Shown: positions 26,770 to 34,994 of the stretch, one piece after another
Layout of the letters: every line of letters begins with the position of its first letter
Numbering within the stretch: the stretch's first letter is position 1
From: JACKBK01 sp963707275
GTDB taxonomy: Bacteria; Chloroflexota; Anaerolineae; JAAEKA01
Assembly: GCA_963707275.1 (NCBI GenBank)
Contig: CAVPPH010000005.1
Span: 62,001 to 126,000 of the forward strand
DNA: 64,000 bases
Direction of reading: 5' to 3'
The notes under the pieces: generated by a model
The model's database searches: none
Told to the model about the DNA's origin: nothing
What the model saw: the letters and a program-made list of their open reading frames with translations, nothing else
Position numbers and translations under genes: made by a program

Positions 26770-26819
26770 TGTGGAAAACCCGTCTCTTTCTGTGGACAAC
26801 ACGCGTCGGGTGTGGAAAA
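26770..26819. other. Cluster of three DnaA boxes, candidate oriC
   Basis: Same-direction 9-mers TGTGGAAAA (26770), TGTGGACAA (26791) and TGTGGAAAA (26811), that is TTTTCCACA/TTGTCCACA on the other strand, each one change from the TTATCCACA consensus. Starts are 21 and 20 bases apart, about two helical turns. The 400-base non-coding stretch 26748-27147 holding them is otherwise featureless except for a moderately AT-rich part near 26975-27015. Confidence 0.7.
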
Positions 26820-27118
26820 CTCGGCGCGTTTGCGCGCCTGTCATCCAACGTCTGACAGCCAAATAGGGCGCGCCCGCGAAGCACCCACAACATCTAGGGG
26901 CGGGTGCGAATCGCACCGGCGAGAGTTTTCAACAGCCGTGGCAGGCGGTGATGGATCAGTTGGAATTCAGGCGTTGGTAGTTGTTATCGCGTGTTGCGTA
27001 TTTTGTATCCAGCGAGCTATGTACGACGGTGTACGCAAACCTGTCCGATCCCGCGAAATCTCAGGGGACAACTGTTTCCTTGGGCCGGATCGTTTCCGAT
27101 GCGTGTTGCGACGTGTGG

Positions 27119-27124
27119 TATAAT
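27119..27124 (+). promoter_or_regulatory. -10 element TATAAT upstream of the DUF1786 gene
   Basis: About 23 bases before ATG 27148, with GGAG between. The -35 is unclear. Confidence 0.5.
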
Positions 27125-27147
27125 GCCCGCGGAGCACAAACACAGCT

Positions 27148-28272
27148 ATGCAGATCCTCGCAGTTGACGTCGGCACCGGTACCCAGGACATCCTTCTGTT
27201 CGACAGCACGCGCACGCCTGAGAACTGTCTCAAGCTGGTGATGCCCTCCCCGACCATGCTGGTGGCCAGCGCGATCCGTCGGGCTACCGTCGCGGGCAAC
27301 TCGCTGCTGCTGACCGGTGTCACCATGGGCGGCGGCCCCAGCGCCTGGGCAACGGAGGATCACCACCGCGCTGGCCTGTCGATCTACGCCACTGCCGACG
27401 CGGCGCGCAGCTTCAACGACGACCTGGACGCGGTGCGGCACGACCTGGGTGTCGAGATCGTCAGCGACAACGAGGCGGCCCGGCTGACCAATCAACCAGA
27501 TGTCAGCGCTGTCGAGCTACGCGACTTCAGTTTCGCTGCCATCGCCCAGGCTTTCCATGCCTTTGGTCTCGACCTGCGCCCCGACGCAGTCATGGTGGCT
27601 GTCTTCGACCACGGCAACGCCCCGCCCGATGTCAGCGACCGTCAGTTTCGCCTCGATTACCTGGCCGACCGGCTGCGCAGCCAGACCAACCTCAGCACCT
27701 TTGCATTTTCCGCCAGCCAGACACCGGCCATCATGACCCGCCTGCAGGCCGTCGTCGAGTCGGCCAGCGACGTGGTGGCTCCGCTGCTGGTGATGGACAC
27801 CGCGCCGGCCGCTGTGCTGGGCGCGCTGTGCGACCCGGCCGTCGCCGCCCAGCCGGACGCGATGATCGTCAACGTCGGCAATTTCCACTGTCTCGCGTTC
27901 CAGTACAGCGGCGGCCAGTTCGTGCGCCTGTTCGAGCATCACACCGGCCTGCTGACCGCGGCCGAGCTGGAAGCCTGGCTGCGCCAGCTCGCCAGCGGCG
28001 AGATCACGCACCAGGAGGTCTTCGCCGAGCATGGCCACGGCGCGCTGGTGCTGGACCGGACGCCGGTCCCGCCGCAGTTCGTCGCCGTCACCGGCCCGCG
28101 GCGCGCCATGCTGGCCCGTAGCACGCTGCCGATCTATTTTGCTGTGCCCTACGGCGACCAGATGCTGGCTGGCTGCTGGGGCATGATCCGGGCCGCGGCC
28201 GACCATTTGCCTGACCAGCGCGCGGAGATTCTCGCTGCGCTGGATGGCGACGACGCCAGGCCGTTATGGTGA
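27148..28272 (+). CDS. DUF1786-family protein
   Basis: A 374-residue protein with the DUF1786 signature: MQILAVDVGTGTQDILLFDS, an actin/sugar-kinase-like phosphate loop, then ENCLKLVMPSPTMLVA, LLTGVTMGGGPSAWA and VMDTAPAAVLGALCDP. A late segment, QPDAMIVNVGNFHCLAF and FEHHTGLL, resembles the second phosphate loop of the ASKHA fold. The family is sometimes annotated as linked to pyruvate-formate-lyase activation, without biochemical proof. It is intact, starts with GGAG spacing, and is the first gene beyond the candidate oriC. Confidence 0.85.
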   Translation: MQILAVDVGTGTQDILLFDSTRTPENCLKLVMPSPTMLVASAIRRATVAGNSLLLTGVTMGGGPSAWATEDHHRAGLSIYATADAARSFNDDLDAVRHDLGVEIVSDNEAARLTNQPDVSAVELRDFSFAAIAQAFHAFGLDLRPDAVMVAVFDHGNAPPDVSDRQFRLDYLADRLRSQTNLSTFAFSASQTPAIMTRLQAVVESASDVVAPLLVMDTAPAAVLGALCDPAVAAQPDAMIVNVGNFHCLAFQYSGGQFVRLFEHHTGLLTAAELEAWLRQLASGEITHQEVFAEHGHGALVLDRTPVPPQFVAVTGPRRAMLARSTLPIYFAVPYGDQMLAGCWGMIRAAADHLPDQRAEILAALDGDDARPLW

Positions 28273-28428
28273 GGTGAGTTGCAAGTGGCAGGTAGTGTCC
28301 TAATCTGCGGCATCCTCCCAATTTGAGGTTCTCAGGTGGCAAGTGGTCAGCTACTCTTCACTCTTTACCGATTACCGATCCGCAGTTCTCAGCAGTCGAT
28401 ATCACCATAACCCCGGACGACCCGACCT

Positions 28429-28926
28429 ATGCACGAAACCGAGAACACGGCACGCATTCGCCAGGCAATTCGCATGTTTCAGTACGGCCTGTATGTCCTG
28501 ACCTGTGGCGCCGATGAGCAGGCGCGCGCGGCGTCAGTGACTTGGGTGACACAGGTGAGCATGCAGCCACGGCGGGTTGCGGTGGCCGTGCGGCGCGACA
28601 GCCACATCTACGTCGCCCTGCGCGCGGCTGGCGAGTTCGCGCTGAACGTGGTCGGGGAGGGCGACAAAGGGCTGGCCAGCGCCTTCTTCAGGTACGTTGA
28701 GCCCGCCGGCGGCGCCTTCCGGGACTACGCCTTCGAAGCGGGCGAGTCCACCGGCGCGCCGCTGCTGCTGGATGCGGTGGCCTGGCTGGAGTGCCGCGTC
28801 GTCGAAGAGGCCAACGAGGGCGGCGATCACGGGCTGTTTATCGCCGATGTACTGGCGGGCGACGTGCGCCAACCAGACGTGCCTTCCATGAGTCTGACCG
28901 CCACTGGCTGGTCCTACGGCGGATAA
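28429..28926 (+). CDS. Flavin reductase-like FMN-binding protein
   Basis: A 165-residue split-barrel flavoprotein: IRMFQYGLYVLTCGADEQAR, SVTWVTQVSMQPRRVAVAVR, SHIYVALRAAGEFALNVVGE and AWLECRVVEEANEGGDHGLFIADV are the ordered strands of the flavin-reductase domain. Such proteins supply reduced flavin or act as diflavin-partner reductases. The substrate is open. The preceding 150 bases carry two copies of the heptad TTACCGA (28365-28378). The patatin gene follows after 9 bases. Confidence 0.85.
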   Translation: MHETENTARIRQAIRMFQYGLYVLTCGADEQARAASVTWVTQVSMQPRRVAVAVRRDSHIYVALRAAGEFALNVVGEGDKGLASAFFRYVEPAGGAFRDYAFEAGESTGAPLLLDAVAWLECRVVEEANEGGDHGLFIADVLAGDVRQPDVPSMSLTATGWSYGG

Positions 28927-28935
28927 AGCGAGGCT

Positions 28936-30048
28936 ATGATCATGTTAAGCAAGCTGGCGGGACCGTTTCAGGTCAAAGAATATTTTCACTGGATTTCCAA
29001 CGTTATGGATTTCGGCAGCGATCTTCTCGAGGACATGTCTTTTCTGCGGACGATGCAGCAGACGCTCTTGCCGCTGCCCTGGCGCGGTGAGTGGCAGCCG
29101 CCGCTGGAGAAACTGCTGCCGCCGAAGCGCCCGTTCAAGGTCGGGTCGCTGGCTGGCAAGAAGGTGGGCATCGTCGCCACGGGCGGCAGCGGCGCAATGA
29201 TCTCGACTTTGGGCGTCATTCGCGCCTGTGAGGAGGCCGGTCTCGAGATCAGCGCCATCTCTGCCTGCTCCGGCTCGGTGCTGTTCCTGGCGCCGATCGC
29301 CGCTGGCTTGTCGGCCGAGGAAGCTATCGACTTCGTCTTCGACTGGCGCAGCAAGGATTACATCGACGCCCGCTGGAGTGAGCTGCTCAAGATACCTCTG
29401 CATCTGGGCAAGGGCTTCACCGGCGTGCTGGACATGGAAATCGTCGAGCAACTCTACCACGAACGGCTGGGCGGGGTATTGCTGGGCGATCTGCCAATCC
29501 CCTTCTACGCCAACATCTGGGATGTGGACCACAACGCCATCGTCAACATGGGCACCCGCTCGACGCCCGACATCCGGCTGGCGCGATTGGTGCGCGCCGC
29601 TGTCTCGCTGCCGATCTATGCCCGCCCGCTGGAAATGGACGGCACGTTGTACGGCGATGGCGGGGTCATCAACATCTTCCCCGCCGAGCCGCTGGTGGAT
29701 TTGCACCCTGAGATTGACTTCTTCATCGGCGTCAACTGCTTCTACCCGGAGAACTTCGAGGGCGAGGACCTGAGCGGCTGGGATCGCCTGACTTTCAGCC
29801 CGATCCGCGTCAGCCCGCAACCGCGGCATGGCCAGCACTTGGAGCTGGCACGCATGAATCTCAGGCTGATCGAGGACCGTTGTCTGATGCTGCATCCCGT
29901 GGCCTACCGGGATATCAAGGGGATCAAATTCTACGAGCAATTTGCCGACCGTAGCCGCTGGCCGGAGTTCGTCATCCGCGGCTACTACAACGCGCGTCGC
30001 AACCTGGCGTTGATGGACAGGCAGAAGGCGAGCCAGGCAGCTTCATGA
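28936..30048 (+). CDS. Patatin-like phospholipase with an altered nucleophile motif
   Basis: A 370-residue patatin-family protein. The oxyanion loop is VGIVATGGSGAMISTLGVIR. The nucleophile elbow reads ISACSGSVLFLAPIAAGL, where GxSxG is normal, so both flanking glycines are replaced (Ala and Ser) while the Ser remains. The catalytic Asp motif is intact (LYGDGGVINIFPAEPL). The N-terminal 60 residues and C-terminal 100 residues (LMLHPVAYRDIKGIKFYEQF) are extra. It is probably a lipid acyl hydrolase. The stop overlaps the next start as ATGA. Confidence 0.8.
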   Translation: MIMLSKLAGPFQVKEYFHWISNVMDFGSDLLEDMSFLRTMQQTLLPLPWRGEWQPPLEKLLPPKRPFKVGSLAGKKVGIVATGGSGAMISTLGVIRACEEAGLEISAISACSGSVLFLAPIAAGLSAEEAIDFVFDWRSKDYIDARWSELLKIPLHLGKGFTGVLDMEIVEQLYHERLGGVLLGDLPIPFYANIWDVDHNAIVNMGTRSTPDIRLARLVRAAVSLPIYARPLEMDGTLYGDGGVINIFPAEPLVDLHPEIDFFIGVNCFYPENFEGEDLSGWDRLTFSPIRVSPQPRHGQHLELARMNLRLIEDRCLMLHPVAYRDIKGIKFYEQFADRSRWPEFVIRGYYNARRNLALMDRQKASQAAS

Positions 30049-31247
30049 CACCCCTGACTGACCCGGTCGTGTTGCGCGCGGCTCAGGAGATGATGGACCA
30101 ACTTGTTGCGTGGCGGCGCGATCTGCACCGCCATCCTGAGCTGGCGTTTCAGGAGCACCGCACCGCGGGTCTGGTAGCCGGTTCGCTGGCGCAGCTTGGT
30201 CTGGAGGTGCAGACCGGCGTCGGTCAGACGGGCGTGGTTGGTATTCTGGAGGGCGCGCGGCCGGGACCGACGGTGTTGCTGCGCTTCGACATGGACGCGC
30301 TGCCGATCTACGAGGAGACCAGCCTGTCGTTTGCGTCGCAGACCGACGGACAAATGCACGCCTGCGGACACGATGCGCACACCGCCATCGGGCTGGGCGT
30401 GGCAACGCTGCTGGCCGGCCGACAGGACACCCTGCCCGGCCGGGTCAAGTTCGTGTTTCAGCCAGCGGAGGAGATTGCCGCCGGCGCACGCGCGATGATC
30501 GCCGATGGCGTCCTGGAAAATCCTGCACCTGATGCCGCCTTTGGCCTGCATGTCTGGAGCATGAGCCCGGTCGGGCAGGCGGTTGTCAAGGGTGGCCCGC
30601 TGTGGGCGTCGGCGGACAAGTTTGATCTGGAAATCGTTGGGCGCGGCGCGCACGGTGCGCTGCCACACCAGGGCGTCGATGCTATCGTGGTCGCCGCGCA
30701 CGCGATTGCCCAGCTACAGACCGTCGTCAGCCGCAGCATCAACCCACTGGAGCCGGCCGTGCTGACTATCGGCCAGATCGCGGGCGGCAGCGCCTTCAAC
30801 GTGATTTCCGAGCGGGTGACCATGAGCGGCACGTTGCGCACCTTCGATCAGGATGTCCGTGAGCAGATCATCCAGCGGATGCACACGGTGTTGGGCGGAG
30901 TTTGCGCGGCATTCGGCGCGAGCTACACACTGGAGATAACCTTTCACGCGCCGCCGTTGGTCAATGATCCGGACGCGGCCGAGCAGGTTCGACGGGTGGC
31001 GGCAGAGATTCTGGGCGACGAGGCGGTGGCCGACGGGCCGATGTTGACGGTGGCCGAGGATATGGCGGAGATCCTGAACCGCGTGCCGGGCTGTTTCTTC
31101 GTACTGGGCGCGATGCCGGATCGCGACGGACTGCCGGCCGAGCCGCACCACAGCCCGCGCTTCGACATCGACGAGCGGGTGATGCCGCTGGGTGTGGCGA
31201 TTCTGGCCGGCGTGGCGGAGGCGTATCTGCGTAGCCGGAGACGGTGA
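30045..31247 (+). CDS. M20 peptidase-family amidohydrolase
   Basis: A 400-residue zinc hydrolase of the N-acyl amino acid/hippurate/IAA-amide group: RRDLHRHPELAFQEHRTA, LLRFDMDALPIYEE, MHACGHDAHTAIGLGVA with metal ligands, FQPAEEIAAGARAMIADG, the dimerisation lid GRGAHGALPHQGVDAI, and EPHHSPRFDIDERVM with the last ligand. It removes acyl groups from amino-acid conjugates. The start overlaps the patatin stop and the end overlaps the next start, so these genes are cotranslated. Confidence 0.9.
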   Translation: MTPLTDPVVLRAAQEMMDQLVAWRRDLHRHPELAFQEHRTAGLVAGSLAQLGLEVQTGVGQTGVVGILEGARPGPTVLLRFDMDALPIYEETSLSFASQTDGQMHACGHDAHTAIGLGVATLLAGRQDTLPGRVKFVFQPAEEIAAGARAMIADGVLENPAPDAAFGLHVWSMSPVGQAVVKGGPLWASADKFDLEIVGRGAHGALPHQGVDAIVVAAHAIAQLQTVVSRSINPLEPAVLTIGQIAGGSAFNVISERVTMSGTLRTFDQDVREQIIQRMHTVLGGVCAAFGASYTLEITFHAPPLVNDPDAAEQVRRVAAEILGDEAVADGPMLTVAEDMAEILNRVPGCFFVLGAMPDRDGLPAEPHHSPRFDIDERVMPLGVAILAGVAEAYLRSRRR

Positions 31248-32089
31248 TGGACCTGGATTTCCTGGCGCATTTGCCTGCGCAGCGTGACCTGCTGGAGCGT
31301 GTGCTGGACTGTTATGCAGCGGATGAGCGCGTGCTGGGTTTGATGTTGTACGGCTCGCTGGCGCAGGGTGAAGGCGATGCGTTTTCGGACATCGATCTCA
31401 ACGTCGTGACGGACCCGGCCCATCATGCTGAGTTGCTGGCTGAGGCGCCGGCGACCGCTGGCAGCTTTGGGCGGTTGCTGTACAACTTCCGCGGCGGCCG
31501 CGACGAACCGACCCAGTTCTATGCCTATTACGACAGCCACGTGAAGCTGGATCTGGACTTCATGCTGCCGGGACAGATCAGCGTGTATGTGGAACGGCGC
31601 AGCCATCGGGTGTTCAAGGACGTAACCGGCGAGCTGGCGCAGGCCGTTGAACGTGCGGAGCGGTTGCCGGAGCGCTTTGTCCCTGATCCCGCGGATTTGG
31701 CGGCGCTGGATGCCATGTTCTGGATTCGCTGCACGGACGCAGCGACCAAAGCCGTGCGCGGCGAACTGTGGCGTGCCCGTGCCGTGGTGGAGTACCTGCG
31801 CAAAGAGGCGCTGGCCAGTCTGGCAGCTTCCCTCGCTGGTCTGCGTCCGACTGGCTATCGGCGCATTGAGGCGCGCGTGTCGCCTGATTGGCTGGCCGGC
31901 TGGGAAGCCACGGTTGTACAGCCCGAGCGCGAGAGCCTCTTGGTCGCTGTGGCTGCACTGGTTGCTTCCTACACGCGTCTGCGCGACGCGCTGGCTGAGC
32001 AGCTCGACACGTCGTTCGACCCGACCAGTGAAGACCTGCTGCGCCGCCGCCTGATCGAATTGGGTGTGCCGCTGGCTGGGCCAGCCTGA
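31247..32089 (+). CDS. Nucleotidyltransferase-domain protein (aminoglycoside adenylyltransferase-like)
   Basis: A 280-residue protein with a Pol-beta nucleotidyltransferase core: LGLMLYGSLAQGEGDAFSDIDLNVV contains the GS motif and D-x-D. Downstream are a YYDSHVKLDLDFMLPG strand with a third acid and a helical C-terminal half (ELWRARAVVEYLRKEALASLA) like ANT/lincosamide transferases. It may adenylylate a small molecule, but resistance is not demonstrated. ATG 31247 overlaps the previous stop as TGATG; GTG 31244 is possible. Confidence 0.75.
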   Translation: MDLDFLAHLPAQRDLLERVLDCYAADERVLGLMLYGSLAQGEGDAFSDIDLNVVTDPAHHAELLAEAPATAGSFGRLLYNFRGGRDEPTQFYAYYDSHVKLDLDFMLPGQISVYVERRSHRVFKDVTGELAQAVERAERLPERFVPDPADLAALDAMFWIRCTDAATKAVRGELWRARAVVEYLRKEALASLAASLAGLRPTGYRRIEARVSPDWLAGWEATVVQPERESLLVAVAALVASYTRLRDALAEQLDTSFDPTSEDLLRRRLIELGVPLAGPA

Positions 32090-32103
32090 ACGAAAACCTG
32101 CCA

Positions 32104-32610
32104 ATGCCCGACCTACAGACGTTGCCCACAGAAGAGAACAAGCAAGCCCTGGTTGAACGCCTGGGCGAGGCGCGCAATGGCCTGCTGCGCGTCGTGCGCG
32201 ACCTGCCGGCTGAGCAGCGGCTGGTTCCTGTGCTGGCTGAGGGCTGGTCGGTGCGCGATATCGTCGGCCACATTGCCAGTTGGGAGGACCGGCTGCTCAC
32301 CCTGGCACAGATGCTGATCAACCGCGAGGAGCATAAGATCGACTGGCTCAGCGACGCGGACGACGTGAACGCCTGGAACCGCAAGGAGCACCTGCGCAAG
32401 CGCGACTGGACCTGGGAAGAGACGATTCGCAATCTGGCGCTGATTCGCGAGGAACTGCTGTGGAACCTGGGCTGGGCGACACCCGAAGAACTGTTTGACC
32501 TGCACGTCACGGCCGGCGCGACCGTCAGCGCCGCGGACATGATGGAGGAAGTCATCTCGCACGATAGCGAACACACTGCGCAACTGCACGCATGGCTGGA
32601 CCAGCCATGA
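32104..32610 (+). CDS. DinB-like four-helix protein (DfsB/ClbS group)
   Basis: A 168-residue helical protein. LVERLGEARNGLLRVVRDLP and WSVRDIVGHIASWEDRLLTL form the first helices with a putative metal His, and a late helix has VISHDSEHTAQLHAWL with the second and third histidines. These fit the DinB-superfamily metal site. Members act as thiol-dependent transferases or as ClbS-like protection proteins; the reaction is unknown. The stop overlaps the next ATG (ATGA at 32607). Confidence 0.75.
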   Translation: MPDLQTLPTEENKQALVERLGEARNGLLRVVRDLPAEQRLVPVLAEGWSVRDIVGHIASWEDRLLTLAQMLINREEHKIDWLSDADDVNAWNRKEHLRKRDWTWEETIRNLALIREELLWNLGWATPEELFDLHVTAGATVSAADMMEEVISHDSEHTAQLHAWLDQP

Positions 32611-32909
32611 GTTACTTTGATCCGCCAGAAGAGCCACTGGCCGCTCCGGTCGTCCAGATTGTGCCCGACCGTGAGTTCAGCGAGATGGAACTGCGCCAGT
32701 ACAACGGCGAGCGCGGTCGCCGGGCTTACATTGCCTACAACGGCATCGTCTACGATGTCACCGATGCGCCCAACTGGCGCGGCGGCATGCACCGCGACCT
32801 GCACTATTCCGGGCTGGATCTGACGCGTTCATTGCGCAAGGCGCCACACAGCGAGTCGGTCTTCCAGCGGGTGCCGCCTGTCGGGCGTCTGGTCAGTGAC
32901 GGTCGCTGA
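32607..32909 (+). CDS. Cytochrome b5-like heme-binding domain protein
   Basis: A 100-residue protein: EFSEMELRQYNGERGRRAYI, AYNGIVYDVTDAPNWRGGMH and HYSGLDLTRSLRKAPHSESV follow the bacterial cytochrome b5-like pattern, with His in GGMHRDLH and PH as candidate heme ligands. The domain stands alone without a membrane anchor. ATG 32607 overlaps the preceding stop, fixing the start. It may carry electrons or bind a steroid- or heme-like ligand. Confidence 0.8.
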   Translation: MSYFDPPEEPLAAPVVQIVPDREFSEMELRQYNGERGRRAYIAYNGIVYDVTDAPNWRGGMHRDLHYSGLDLTRSLRKAPHSESVFQRVPPVGRLVSDGR

Positions 32910-32943
32910 GCGATCTGCCTCTTCCCCAAAACGGAGGAACGCC

Positions 32944-34005
32944 ATGCTAATCACCAACGTCGAAGTCATCCCGGTCGAGCTGACCCTCAGCGTGCCCTAT
33001 CGCGTGCTATACGAGGAGACGATCGAGCGGGCGTGCATCGTGTTCGTCAAAATCGACCTGCAAGATGGCCGCTGTGCCTGGGGCTGCGCTGCGTTTGACC
33101 CCGCGTTGACAGGCGAGACGATGGAAAGCGTGACCCGCGCTTGCCGCCGCTGCGCCGACCGCGCGCGTGACCTGAATCCGCTGAACACCGAGTATGCACT
33201 GGCTGAGCTGGCCAAGCTGACGGCCGGCACACCGTCGGCGCAGTGCGCGTTCGACATCGCCTTCCACGACCTGCTGGGATTGGCAGCCGGCCTGCCGTTG
33301 CACCGGCTGCTGGGTGGCTATCGCTATCGCATCCGCACCTCGGTGGCTGTCGGGCTGGGCACGGTGTCTGAAACCGTGGAACTGGCGCGGATGCGTGCAA
33401 AGCAGGGGTTTCGCATTCTCAAGATCAAGGGCGGGCAGGATCCTGAAGAAGACGTGCGCCGGGTCGCGGCTGTCTGCGACGCGCTGCCGGAGCTGACGAT
33501 CCGCCTGGATGCCGACCAGGGCTACAGCGTTCGCCAGGCGCTGGACGTCGCGCGCGCGTTGCGCGAAAAGATTGAGATGCTGGAACAGCCGACGCCGGCG
33601 CGCGACTTGGATGCTCTGCGCCAGGTTTCCGTGCTCAGCCGCGTGCCAATCCTGGCCAGCCAGAGCGTGCTGGGGCCGGAGTCGGCGCTGGAGATCGTTT
33701 CACAGCGGGCGGCTGGTGGCATCAGCATCAAGCTGACGACCTGCGGCGGTGTGTTGCAGGCCCGCCAGATCGACGCTATAGCCCGTGCTGGCCGGCTGAC
33801 GACGATGGTCGGCTGCCTCAACGAGCCGGCGCTGCTGATCGCGGCCGGGCTGGCCTTTGCGCTGAGCAGCCCCAATGTGCAGTATGGCGATCTGGACGGC
33901 CACTTCGACCTGGTGGACGACCCGACGACCGCCGGCTTTCGCTTCGAAGAGGGCTGGCTGATCGCCAGCGACGTGCCGGGACTCGGCTGCCGGGTCGATC
34001 TGTAA
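32944..34005 (+). CDS. Enolase-superfamily (mandelate racemase/muconate cycloisomerase) protein
   Basis: A 353-residue TIM-barrel enzyme resembling dipeptide epimerases and cycloisomerases. Seen: AQCAFDIAFHDLLGLAAGLP, a KIKGG segment with the K-x-K general base, RLDADQGYSV (first metal Asp), EMLEQPTPARDLDAL (second ligand Glu) and SIKLTTCGGVLQ with the second catalytic Lys. Where the family has A-D-E-S (third metal ligand) this protein has PILASQSVLG, so the ligand appears replaced. GGAGG precedes ATG 32944. The reaction is unassigned; it may have altered metal binding. Confidence 0.75.
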   Translation: MLITNVEVIPVELTLSVPYRVLYEETIERACIVFVKIDLQDGRCAWGCAAFDPALTGETMESVTRACRRCADRARDLNPLNTEYALAELAKLTAGTPSAQCAFDIAFHDLLGLAAGLPLHRLLGGYRYRIRTSVAVGLGTVSETVELARMRAKQGFRILKIKGGQDPEEDVRRVAAVCDALPELTIRLDADQGYSVRQALDVARALREKIEMLEQPTPARDLDALRQVSVLSRVPILASQSVLGPESALEIVSQRAAGGISIKLTTCGGVLQARQIDAIARAGRLTTMVGCLNEPALLIAAGLAFALSSPNVQYGDLDGHFDLVDDPTTAGFRFEEGWLIASDVPGLGCRVDL

Positions 34006-34019
34006 CATCCATACCCACC

Positions 34020-34994
34020 TTGACCACTAACTTTTCACCACCCATTGACGGATCGGTCGTCGCGCTGGCGGGCGGGGTCGGCGGAGCGAAGCTGGCCTAC
34101 GGGTTGTATCAACTCCTCGGCGACCGTCTCACCGTGGTTGTCAACATCGGCGACGATTTCGAGCACTGGGGACTGACCATCTGCCCTGACCTGGACACGG
34201 TTATGTACAACCTGGCCGGGATCAACAACCTGGAGCAGGGCTGGGGGCTGGTTGACGAGAGCTACCGCGCGCTGGATCAGGTGGCGCGCTACGGCGGCGA
34301 AAGCTGGTTCCGGCTGGGCGACCGCGACCTCGGTACGCATCTGGTGCGCACGTTGGACCTTAAATCTGGTGCAAGTTTGACCGAGGTCATGTTTAGGCTA
34401 AAAACAAGTGTGGGTATTGCCGCCGAAATCCTGCCGATGTCCGATCAACCGGTGCGCACAATGATCCACAGCGACGAGGGCGTCCTGGCGTTTCAGGACT
34501 ACTTCGTACGCCGCCGTTGTGAGCCGCGGCTGATCCGATTGGAGTTCGCGGGAATTGACGCGGCGCGGCCGTCGCCGCAAGTCATGGACGCGCTGGACAA
34601 CGCCGCCGCGGTGATCCTCTGCCCCAGCAACCCTTACCTGAGTTTGGACCCGATCCTGCATCTGCCCGGCATGGCTGAAAAGCTGCGAAGCCTCCATGCG
34701 CCGGTGATCGCCGTCTCGCCCATCGTCGGCGGGCTGGCGTTGAAGGGACCGGCCGCCAAGATCATGGCCGAGCTGGGCATGGAGGTGTCGCCAGTCGCCG
34801 TCGCACGCCATCTGGCCGGACAGATACGGCTGGACGGCTTCGTGCTGGATCAGACCGATGCAGGCAGCGAACTCGCCGTGGCCGCACTGGGCGTCGCGCC
34901 GCTGGTCACCGACACCATCATGATCAACCATGCCCGCAAGATAAGGTTGGCGCAGGACGTGTTGCGCTTTGCCGCCTCGCTGACACAGTCGTGA
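34020..34994 (+). CDS. cofD: 2-phospho-L-lactate transferase (F420 biosynthesis)
   Basis: CofD/FbiA joins the activated phospholactate (or PEP) unit to the deazaflavin FO, giving the F420-0 type core. The 324-residue protein has SVVALAGGVGGAKLAYGLYQ, VNIGDDFEHWGLTICPDLDT, LGDRDLGTHLVR, PMSDQPVRTMIHSDEG, LCPSNPYLSLDPIL and AVSPIVGGLALKGPAAKIMAELG, all family marks. The start is TTG 34020, the only one that keeps the glycine-rich N-terminus. It overlaps the downstream CofC fusion gene by four bases. Confidence 0.95.
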   Translation: MTTNFSPPIDGSVVALAGGVGGAKLAYGLYQLLGDRLTVVVNIGDDFEHWGLTICPDLDTVMYNLAGINNLEQGWGLVDESYRALDQVARYGGESWFRLGDRDLGTHLVRTLDLKSGASLTEVMFRLKTSVGIAAEILPMSDQPVRTMIHSDEGVLAFQDYFVRRRCEPRLIRLEFAGIDAARPSPQVMDALDNAAAVILCPSNPYLSLDPILHLPGMAEKLRSLHAPVIAVSPIVGGLALKGPAAKIMAELGMEVSPVAVARHLAGQIRLDGFVLDQTDAGSELAVAALGVAPLVTDTIMINHARKIRLAQDVLRFAASLTQS

